Source: Phaeosaccion multiseriatum (taxonomy: Eukaryota > Ochrophyta, other classes). From it: a stretch of DNA of 64,000 nt. The stretch is taken from contig OZ218951.1 of the NCBI GenBank assembly GCA_965112735.1, positions 4,030,001 to 4,094,000 of the forward strand. Reading direction: 5' to 3'. The stretch's first letter is position 1. Every line of letters begins with the position of its first letter. A program made the translations under genes and the position numbers. Under the pieces are notes generated by a model. The model saw only the letters and a list, made by a program, of their open reading frames with translations. It was not told the origin of the DNA and made no database searches. Positions 55,801-64,000 of this stretch are shown piece by piece.

Positions 55801-58800
55801 ACGTCCTCCCCACGGGACAAGGCGGAGTGGCTAGCGGCCTTCACGGAGTGCTTCGAATCCCTCAGGGAGACCAGCTTGGAGGTGCGTATGTGTGTGTGTG
55901 TATGTGTGTGTGTGTGTGTGCGTGTCTGTGTATGTATGTGTGTATATGTGTGTGTGTATATGTGTGTGTGCGTGTGCGTGTGCGTATATGTACGCCTGTG
56001 TGTGTGCTTCGCCTCCCTCACAGAGACCAGCTTCGAGGTGTGTGTGTGCGTGTGTGTGAGGGAGTCAAGTGAAGGTGGACGGGAGACGCGACTGGGAGGA
56101 GGAGGAGGAGGAGGAGGAGGAGGAGGAGGAGGACGAGGAGGAGGAGGAGCAGCAGGAGACGAACAAGGGCCCCTCGCGTAACTCTACCCTCTAACGGCTA
56201 CTCCTCCCCCCCTCCCCCTCCAACCCACCCACCCACCCACCCACCCACCCTCCCACCCGCCTCGCCTCGACGCTTGCCTCGATGGAAATGGACCAAGTAG
56301 TCGAGGAGAGTGACTGACGTCACCGCCCGGGGGGGCACCAAGCCCCACCTCTCTCCGACGTTAGCGGCTTCGACGGACTCGCAAAGCGGCACCGCCCCCC
56401 CCACCCCGCTTAGCCTTGACGTCGCTTCCCCGTTCAAGCCTCTTCAGGGCGACGATTATGATGCTTACACAGAGTCTACCTTGTGCAACTCACCCGGGGG
56501 GGGCTCGTCCCCTGGGGGGCCCTCGTCCCCCATCGGCGAGAGGGGGGAAGGAGGAGGAGGAGGAGGAGGAGGAGGAGGAGGAGGAGGAGGAGGAGGAGGA
56601 GGAGGAGGAGGAGGAGGAGGAGGAGCAGGAGGAGGAGCAGGAGGAGGAGGAGAAGCCGCAGGCGGCGGCAGCGTCCACCACACACACCACCAACGGTCCA
56701 AGAGCAGAGTGATGGTGTGGGTGGTGACGGAGGGGCGGACGGAGGCGGTGGAGATATCTCTGCGTGGGCTTCCCCAAGGGCGGGGACCCAACTTACAGCG
56801 CTTTGGGGTGTATAAGGTCAGTCCGGAAGCACTTGATAAGCAACACTCACCGGTGGCGGCGACTGCGGACTCTCCCGGGGGCGGGGGCTCTTCTCCCAGG
56901 GGGGGCGGCGCTTCACCCGGGGGGGGAAGCTCTTCTCCTGGGGGCGGGGGCGGCTCTCCCGGGGGAAGAGGGGGAGGAGGAGGAGACAGTGGCAGCAAGA
57001 AGGGAGGCAGAGGCGGAGGAGGGGAGAATCAACACCAGAGAGACCCTTCCACGGAGGAGATATTCGGGCTCAAGCGTGCCAGCACGAAGATACGAGGGGG
57101 AGGAGGAGGAGGAGGAGGGGGAGGGGGAGGAGGAGGAGGAGGTGAGGATCGGGGGAGTGATGTGCCCGTAGCCAGCCCCAGTGGCAGTAGCTCAGGAGAG
57201 AACAAAGCAGAGGGGGGAGGAGGAGGAGGAGGAGGAGGAGGAGGAGGAGGACGAGGAGCAGCAGCAGGAGGAGGCGGTGCAACCCGCCGGGGGAGTGTGG
57301 GGGGTATATCGCTGCTCCTCTTCGGCAGAGGGTCTCAGAAGGCAGAGCAGCAGCAACAGTTGGTGATACAGCAGCAGCGGCGGAGTGTGGGAAGCCCTGG
57401 AAGCCGCATTGACAGCTCGCTCGGCCTGCAGGAGGGGGGGGCGGAGGGCGGTGAAGGAGACTCGGAGGAGGGCAGTAAGCGCTTGAGCCTCTCCGACGCT
57501 CTGGCGGAAGCAGCAGCAGCAGCCGTTGATGGTACAGCAGCGTCGCCAGGGAGAGGACTACGCCCTCGTGCTGTCATCACGTCCAGAAGCGACACCACCG
57601 CTAGCACCTACTCCTTCCCGTCCCCCAAGGGGGCAGTCCGCAAGGGCGCAGTCCCCAGGGGGGCCGCAGCAACAGAGGCACCACGGAAAGCTATGGCCAG
57701 TAGTAGCCCTCCCGGCAGTTACAGCCCCGGCTGCAACAGCCCCGCTACTAGTAGGAGCAGCTGCATCAACAGCCCTGCTAGTACCAGCACCAACAATAGC
57801 CCCAGCCCCGGCAACAGTCCGAGGCTTGTGCAGAGGGGGTTTATCGCCACTGATGCAAGTGATGATGTGAGCACTGCCGTTGATGCACCACCGGAGGAAG
57901 CGGATGTAGCCGTGCGCACGAGTTGGAAGGTGGGTACTGGAAGGGGGGAAGGAAGGAAGGAGGGAGGGAGGGAGGGAAGAAGAGAAGGAGCGAAGGAAGG
58001 AAGGAAGGAAGGAGGGAAGGAGGGAAGGAAGGAAGGAAGGAAGAAAGGAAGGAAGGAGGGAAGGAAGGAAGGAAGGAGGGAAGGAAGGAGGGAAGGAGGG
58101 AAGGAAAAAGGGAAGGAGGGAAGGAGGAAAGGAGGAAAGGAAAGAAGGAAGGAAGGAAGGAAGGAAGGAAGGAAGGAAGGAAGGAAGGAAGGAAGGAAGG
58201 AAGGGAAAGAATGAATGAATGGACGCCAAGGGCTCTCGTGGCTTTTTCCTCTGAGAGATTGTTGGGTGTGGGGTGCGAAGTGCGAGGTACATATCCTTCA
58301 TTAACTTCCGTCCACTACCACTCATCACTTCCTCCTTCCTCCCTCCCTTCCTCCCTCCCTTCCTCCCTTCCTTCCTCCCTCCCTTCCTTCCTTCCTCCCT
58401 CCCTCCCTCCCTCCCTCCCTCCCTTTCTTTGTTCCTTCCTTCCTTCCTTCCTTCCTTCCTTCCAACGAACTGAAACTGACACAGGTGGTGGAGCAGCTGC
58501 ACTGCGGGGAGGTATCAAAGCTCAGGGCCATGTTCGAAGCAAAGGACCAGGCAGGGGGCGTGGGAAGGGCGGGAGGGGTAAGCCCGGGAAGGGGAAGGAG
58601 CTTAGGAATAGGCTTAGGGCTGGGCACGATGGGACTGCTGGACCCTGCAGAGCTGCTGGAGAGAAAGGTGCTGCTAAAGAGGACGGCCACCATGGTGGTG
58701 GGTGGGGACAATCTAGAGGGGGGGGCGGAGGGGGAGGGGGAGGGAGGGAAGAGGACAGAAGACAGGAGACCGCCTTCGCCGCGGCGGGCCTCCTTTCAGA

Positions 58801-59750
58801 AGTTTCAGGAGCAGCAGCGGCGGCAGCAGCAGGAGCAAAGGAGTCACAAATGTCAGCAGCAGCAGCACGAGCAGCAGCAGGAGCAGCAGCAGGAGGAGGA
58901 GCAGCAGCAGCAGCAGGAGCAGCAGCAGGAGCAGCAGCAGCAGGAGCAGCAGCAGGAACAGGAGCAGGAGGAGGAGGAGGAGGAGGAGCAGGAGGAGCAG
59001 GAGGAGCAATCATCTCTGAAGCGGTCCTCGGTGTCTTCGGTGTCCTCAGTACGACGGTCCCTGTCGCCAGCGTGGCCGCGTAGGAGGAGCAGCAGCAGGG
59101 GCAGCGACAGGGGCAGCAGCGGCAGAGTCAACAAGCCCGCCTCTGCCCTCCCCCCTGGGGCCGGTGCAAGCATTCCTGCCAGTGCGAGGGCGAGTGTGGG
59201 TGCTAGTGCTTGCAAGCCGCCGCCGCCGCCTTGGGAGACAGCGCCAACAATAGCAGCAGCAACGACAACAATCACAACAATCACAACGGCGGCGGAACGG
59301 CCACTGCCACTGCCACTGCCACTGCCCACTACAGGCGCGAGGAAGGGGGAGAGAGACGGAGAGGGCGGGAGAGGGGGAGGTGGAGGAGGCACTTGCGAGG
59401 AGGAAGCGCGGCCGAGGAGCTACACAGCGCAGGCCTCACTCGGCGGAGGGGCAGAGCAACCAGCTGCAGCAGTTGGTGATACAGGAGCAGCCGTTGGTGA
59501 TGCAGAAGTACTAGTTGGTGATGCAGCAGCAACGTTTGGGGCGGGAATCGATGCGGCAAGCTTTCTGGATGAGGTGGCGGAGGAGTGGTGCCGGCAAGGG
59601 CGGCTCACTGATGGCGGCAACGCTGCGGAGGTTGGTGATATCGCAGCAGCCACAAACAATCCTAAGAAGGGTCAGGACCGACTCGGTGGCACCGCGGTGG
59701 ACGAGTGGACCAAGTACAAGCGAGGCAAGCAGGAGCAATTGGTGATACAG

Positions 59751-59785
<35 letters not shown>

Positions 59786-60755
59786 GCAGGAGGAGGAGAA
59801 GGATGAGGAGCAGCAACAGGGGCATGGGAGAAGGAGGGTTTGTTCGGTGGGCGAGGGCGGGGCGGGGCGCAGACAGAGCATCGTGGAGCAGATGGAGAGT
59901 GCGGCAGGTAAGCTGTTCGCCTCATCAAAATACGGGGGGAGGCCGGCACACGCGGGGTGGGGTAACACCACGACAGCTCGGAGTTCGGCCAAAAGGGCCC
60001 GGGGGGGGGTGGAGGACAGGGGAGAGGAGGAGGAGGAGGAGGAGGAGGAGGAGGAGGAGGAGGAGGAGGAGCAGCAGGAGGAGGAGGAGGAGGAGGAGGA
60101 GGAGGAGGAGGAGGAGGAGGAGGAGGAGGAGGAAGAGGAGGGGGGGGGGGAAGAGGAAGAGGAAGAGGAAGAGGAGGAGGGTGCCGCTGCTGTATCACCA
60201 ACTGGTGCGGGTGGTGGTGGGGGCAAGAGAAGGAGGCGGTCATCTTCGTCTCGCTCGCCGGAGAGGGGGAAGATGAAGGAGTTCCTGAGCACCCTCAGCA
60301 GTAAGTTGTTGAGCCCGTCAAGACGCAACTCTGCGAATGCATGTGCCAGCGATGCCGACCGGGAGCAGAAGAACGAGAAGAAGGAGAAGAAGAGGAAGGA
60401 CAAGAACAAGAAGAAGAGGAAGGAGAAGGGGAAGAAGAGGGGCCAGGTGGAGGAGGAGGAGGAGGAGGAGGAGGGGGGGGGGGCGGAGGAGGGGGAAGGA
60501 AAGAGGGAGGAGGAGAATAAGGGGCAAGAACGGGGGCAGCGGCGCCAAGAGCACCGGAGCAGTGACAGCGAGAGAAGGGAGAATGCACCCGACGAGATGC
60601 TTCCCACACGCAGCCGCCTCAGTAACATCATCCCGCTCACTGCCAATCCAATGCTGGCGACGACGACCACCGAAGGGCAGGAGGAGCACCAACAAGTGCA
60701 ACCTCCTCCTCAGAAAGGCTCGTGCTCATCGAGTGGCCCTTCCTCGCAGGGATGA
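52845..60755 (+). CDS. large DH-PH RhoGEF with low-complexity C-terminal half
   Basis: Model of nine exons, about 1694 residues: 52845-53021, 53141-53353, 53630-53739, 53958-54147, 54391-54554, 54804-54966, 55714-55881, 56301-57929, 58485-60755. The Dbl-homology domain starts [16 protein letters not shown] and contains the conserved segment [20 protein letters not shown]. The PH domain follows ([37 protein letters not shown]). Such proteins exchange GDP for GTP on Rho/Rac GTPases and so control the actin cytoskeleton. The C-terminal two-thirds is poly-Gly, poly-Glu, poly-Gln and Ser/Pro-rich, with a Lys-rich stretch. It contains several copies of the QLVIQ motif described under findings. The first exon is the least certain part, because two frames are open there. 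DH, PH and the join to the C-terminal exons are well supported by phase. Confidence 0.8.
54967..55620 (+). repeat. (CAGT)n/AACTGGTGT composite minisatellite at a splice donor
   Basis: Begins at the donor of RhoGEF exon 6 (CCCCTG|GTCAGTCAG). It repeats CAGT runs punctuated by AACTGGTGT or ACCCGGTGT for about 650 bp. Each punctuation recreates a CTG|GTGTCAGT donor-like sequence. Confidence 0.9.
55885..56005 (+). repeat. (GT)n-rich tract
   Basis: GT/GTAT repeats directly after the donor of RhoGEF exon 7, followed at 56006-56050 by a second copy of the exon end (AGACCAGCTTCGAG) and more GT. Confidence 0.85.
57945..58463. repeat. paired (GGAA/GGGA)n and (CCTT/CCCT)n tracts in one intron
   Basis: Purine tract 57945-58208 and pyrimidine tract 58325-58463 lie in RhoGEF intron 57930-58484. 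They are complementary in composition and could pair in the pre-mRNA. Confidence 0.85.
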
Positions 60756-61119
60756 TTGAAGAGTTTGCCTTATCTCCGTCACTGGATGTAGATGATGCGA
60801 AGGAGAAGTAGGTAGATGGATGTGGTGTGTGTACAGTCAGTTGACAGCGTACAGCAGTGGTGAGCTTGAGGCTCGTAAGACGCCAGTGGACGAGGCGAAT
60901 GACAAACAGAGGGCAAGCAATGGAACCGAAGAGGGCAGGGCGACACTCGATAGTGCAACCTTACCTCGAGTCCATGTTGTGAATACTTGCGGCAGATAAA
61001 GGGATGTTTAATGTCCTATTCTTGTCTGTTTATCTGGTTGTGAGCACTAGTTGTGTTCCTAGTCCCCGAGGGGGGAAGATAAGTGTGGCATGATTGACTG
61101 CAAGTTGCAGGCCATGTCA
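60756..61119. other. 3' flank of RhoGEF and end of copia element
   Basis: No gene visible. The 3' LTR of the minus-strand retroelement should begin somewhere in or after this interval, but with only one end in the window its borders cannot be defined. Confidence 0.5.
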
Positions 61120-62148
61120 TCACAGTAGGACAAAGACAGAGATGTTGCCTTGGGCGACTTGGTCTTGGATGAAGTGGCCCTTGACTGCGGTGTGCTTGAG
61201 CTTCTTGCGCAGGTTGCCTCCATTGGCGAGGGCGTTGCAGCCGATGTTGTCGCCGTAGATGGTTGTAGCTGTCCTGAGCGGTTCGTCGATGGAGGCGAGT
61301 ATCTTGCGAATGGAGCACAGCTCGATGGTAACGGAGGCCATGGCTCCTAGTTCCGCCTCGGTCGATGAGAGCGTAACGAATCGCTGAAGCTTGCTGTGCC
61401 AGGCGATAGGTCCGTGATTGTAGTATATGGCGAAACCGCCAGTAGAGCGGCGCGTTCCGGTGTCACCAGCCCAGTCCGAGTCGCAGAAGGCGGTGAGGTC
61501 ATGCTCAATCGGAGAGGACTCGATGGAGCGTGAAGGGCGGCCGAAGTGGATGCCCAATGAGGGCGCTCCTCGCAAGTAGCGGAGGATGCGCTTGGCGGCC
61601 TTGTGCTGCTCCTCAGTGGGGGAATGCATGTAGCGGCATACGTTGTGCACCGCCTCCGAGATGTCCGGGCGAGTGGCGATTGCGGCGTACAGAAGTCTGC
61701 CCACAAGGGAGCGGAAGGCGGTCGGGTCTCCGAATGGTTGGTCCGTCGTGTTCGTGGCGATGTTGCGGTTGGCGGCTGCTGGTGTGGGCACCGGTGAGGC
61801 GTCGGTCATGTTGTGCTTGGCCAGCAGGGCTTGGATGTATCCCGCCTGGTTCAGGAAAATTGAACCATTTGCTCGATTGTATCTGATCTCGAGGGCGAGG
61901 AAGTAGTGGATCTGCCCAAGGTCCTTGATGTCCACATAGCGCTGGAGTGAGCTGATGATGTAGTCGATCTCCTCGTTGGTCGCGGCGCTGCAGATGAGGT
62001 CATCCACGTAGAGACCTACTATTGCCGGGCTCGGGTCGTTGCGTACGAAGATGCAGGGCTCGTCAGTGGTGGGCTCGAAGTTGAGCTTACGTAAGTACTT
62101 CGTAAGTAGCTTGTTCCACTCGTAGCCGCTCTGGGCCAGTCCGTACAA
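61120..62148 (-). pseudogene. copia pol: C-terminal reverse transcriptase and RNase H
   Basis: Continues the polyprotein in another frame: LYGLAQSGYEWNKLL, the catalytic YVDDLI box, LGQIHYFLALEI, then RNase H (TAFCDSDWAGDTGTRRSTGG, LSSTEAELGAMA). The frame ends early at SVFVLL; the expected C-terminal segment is recognisable in yet another frame just downstream. At least two frameshifts therefore affect this copy. Confidence 0.88.
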
Positions 62149-64000
62149 GGTCTTCAGGAGCTTGGGCCACCTTGGTAGGGTCCTTGACGTATCCGGGTGG
62201 CTGCCTCATGTACACAGTCTCCGAGAGAGTTGCGTACAGGTAGGCGCCGCTCACGTCCGCGGCTCGAATCTCCCACTTGCGGGAGGCGAGCATGGCGAGC
62301 ATGAGTCGAAGGGAAGGGAAGCCGAGTGTCGGAGCGTAGGTCTCGTTGAAGTCTTCTCCGTACCGCTGGCTGTATCCGAGGGCGACCAGTCTTGCCTTGT
62401 GCTTGACGATCTCGCCCTTCTCGTTGAGTTTCACTTTGAATACCCATTTGCTGCCAACGATGTTGGCTTTGTCTGGTTTGTCGACGAGTGTCCAGGTCTG
62501 TTGGTCCATAAGCTGATTGTACTCGAGGTCGGCGGCTGCGCGCCATTCCTTTGCGTCGGGTCGGCGCACGGCCTCGGGTGGACTGGCTGGTTCACGTTCA
62601 ATCTGTATGTCTTGATAAGCGTAGTAGACCTGGTTCGTTTCGCTCCTGTAGCGCGCGCGCCATTCTTCTTCTTCGATGGCGTCGTCATTGTCGTTGAGTC
62701 CAAAACCGCTCTCCCTGAATGCTTTTGCGCCTTCTGCTGACTTGCCGATGGTGTGTGCTGCAGATTTGGGTTGACCGAAGCGCACGCTCTTCGTGGTGTT
62801 GCGCCTGGGGCGCCCGATGCAAGGCGTGGGAGTAGAGGGCAGGTTCTCCTCGTTGACCTCGTTCGCCTCTTCTGCTTGTGCATGGACTTGATTCTGCTCC
62901 GGCTCTGGCTCGCTCTCCTCCTTTGACTCCTCGCTTGATGTCGTGTTGTTGACTGGCTCGGGTGAGATGTCTTGACCGTCCTTGCTTGCACGTAGCCTGT
63001 GATCGTCAATGAGTTTGATCTCGTGGAAGGTGACGTGCCGAGACATTCGCACGACGTTGCGTTGAGGGTGGTATATCTCGTATGCTGGCGAGCGTTCGTC
63101 GTATCCAATGAGGATCCATCCAGTTGATGCTCGAGGGTGAATCTTGTTCGGTCGCTCCGCTCTGTTTCCGGGCTCGAGGTGCAGGAATCCAGGTGAGCCG
63201 AAGGTTCTGAGGTGGTCGATGGAAGGGGCTCTGCCATACCACTTGTGGAAGGGGCTCTGATGGTCGGGGAGGCTTGATGTTGGTACTCGGTTGGAGATGT
63301 AGGCCGCAGTCTTCAGTGCTGGCTCCCAGTAGCGTGGTGGAAGTACTGAGGCCTCAAGTAGCGTTCGCATCATCTCCGTAAGGGTGCGGAATGCGCGCTC
63401 GATCTTGCCATTCTGGCGGGGCTCGTATGGCGCGCTGAAGCGGTGCTGAATTCCCATGGTCTTGTAGTAGGACTTGAGCTCCTCGCTGTCAAACACTTGT
63501 TCATAGTCGCTCTTGATGCGGCTCACCTTGAGATCGTCCGGGCGGATGACGGTGTCGAAGAACTCGACGATGAGCTTCGGCACGCTCTCCTTCTTCTTCA
63601 TTGTGAAGATCCATTTGCGGCTGGTGAGGCGGCAGATGATGCCGAGGGCATACCGGTGCCGTCGTATGGGGGGGTCGAATTTGCCCAGTAGGTCCATGTA
63701 GAGGGCCTCTGCTCGTCTGGTAGGAGCCATCGAGTCTCCGCCAGTGAGTGGTTGGTGATGTGATTTGCATGTTGTGCAAACGGCGCATTCGATCGCTGAG
63801 TAGGGTCGTGACGGTTTGGTGCTGCGCGTTGCCAGTACTCGGTTGAGGTCCGCGACGTTGATGTGGCCTAGTCGATAGTGCCAACGCACTCCGTAGAGCA
63901 TGCGTTTGCTGTGATCGCTGGCGTGTGGGGCAGCGCCCCCAGGAAGTGCGCTGTCTTCATCGTCGTTGGGCGGCGCGGTGACTCGCTCTGTTGTCCTGGG
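62087..64000 (-). pseudogene. copia pol: GAG-pre-integrase, integrase and N-terminal reverse transcriptase
   Basis: Open to the window edge at 64000. The zinc-binding HYRLGH...CTTC motif precedes the integrase core, whose catalytic acidic residues appear in YMDLLGKFD, IKSDYEQVF and QNGKIERAF. The linker is rich in Glu, Gln and Asn. The reverse transcriptase starts at EWRAAADLEYNQLMDQQTW and GSKWVFKVKLN and includes AADVSGAYLYA. The frame is lost after DPTKVAQ, where the reading continues one frame over, so this copy is not expected to make a full polyprotein. Confidence 0.88.

Larger units (their letters stand above)
61120..64000 (-). mobile_element. Ty1/copia-type LTR retrotransposon, degenerate, 5' part outside window
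   Basis: The minus-strand pol region covers: end of GAG-pre-integrase (HYRLGH...CAVCTTC), integrase, reverse transcriptase and RNase H. The order integrase before reverse transcriptase identifies the copia superfamily. Coding is split into two frames overlapping near 62087-62148. A second frame change near 61130 cuts off the RNase H C-terminus. No LTR could be delimited. The element lies downstream of and antisense to the RhoGEF gene, so it does not interrupt a recognised gene. Confidence 0.9.

Noticed and set aside
58485-60755. Poly-E/poly-Q/poly-R alternative frames as separate genes
   Set aside because: GGA and CAG repeats are open in several frames; only the frame in phase with the DH-PH exons is retained.
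60756-61119. Search for the 3' LTR of the copia element
   Set aside because: TG...CA ends are too common to choose without the second LTR, which lies outside the window.

Overview
The window is nuclear DNA from a photosynthetic stramenopile (heterokont alga). The evidence is spliceosomal introns (mostly GTGAGT/GTAAGT...AG), two predicted plastid precursors whose signal peptides end in an ASAFVAP- or AEAFLAP-type motif typical of red-derived complex plastids, a DNA-binding-like block I associate with stramenopiles, NNP-type nitrate transporters and a Ty1/copia retroelement. A eustigmatophyte-like alga is possible, but I do not claim a genus. Coding DNA is GC-rich, and introns and intergenic DNA are full of micro- and minisatellites. 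Exon coordinates were assembled by hand from splice sites and reading-frame phase.

Layout. 1-936: last exons of an unknown gene. 1298-4746 and 10432-13894: the arms of a 3.45-kb inverted duplication, each carrying an NRT2 nitrate transporter and a convergent ESCO/Eco1 cohesin acetyltransferase. The left NRT2 is 5'-truncated at the breakpoint against a dispersed repeat; the right one is complete. The spacer between the arms carries a two-domain protein disulfide isomerase (PDI) and a small CoA-binding protein. 14799-17467: double-hotdog thioesterase. 18351-22979: 14-exon HORMA (Hop1/HORMAD) meiotic axis protein. 23253-25649: Gln-rich Myb/SANT-like protein. 25.7-27.1 kb: repeat-rich intergenic DNA with a MITE-like element. 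27097-29782: sulfatase. 30445-33733: FYVE-ankyrin-RING protein. 34037-36514: acidic plastid-targeted protein. 37592-38744: TEX47/BLUF-like protein, divergent from a plastid branched-chain aminotransferase (38937-40511). 40945-48910: 1479-residue protein with a long RPEL-like array and an EF-hand. 49820-52567: MMAA/MeaB GTPase, divergent from a large DH-PH RhoGEF (52845-60755). 61120-64000: a degenerate copia element running off the edge.

Most notable: in the PDI gene both thioredoxin domains are readable only if a one-nucleotide exon (a single G) is inserted between the two halves of the intron that splits the Trp codon before the CGHC active site. The two tiny exons share the context TAG|G|GTGAGTA. 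Other points of interest are the inverted duplication with its repeat-associated breakpoint, the RPEL/EF-hand protein, the FYVE-ANK-RING protein, and a short motif (TTGGTGATACA) recurring across unrelated genes and introns.

Functionally the genes are mostly unrelated housekeeping functions: nitrate uptake, cohesion and meiosis, ER folding, acyl/CoA metabolism, B12-dependent mutase maintenance, actin/Rho signalling and endosomal ubiquitination. The only physical pairings with possible regulatory meaning are the short divergent promoters: ESCO-A/PDI (160 bp), NRT2/thioesterase (155 bp), TEX47-like/BCAT (192 bp), FYVE/plastid protein (303 bp) and MMAA/RhoGEF (277 bp).
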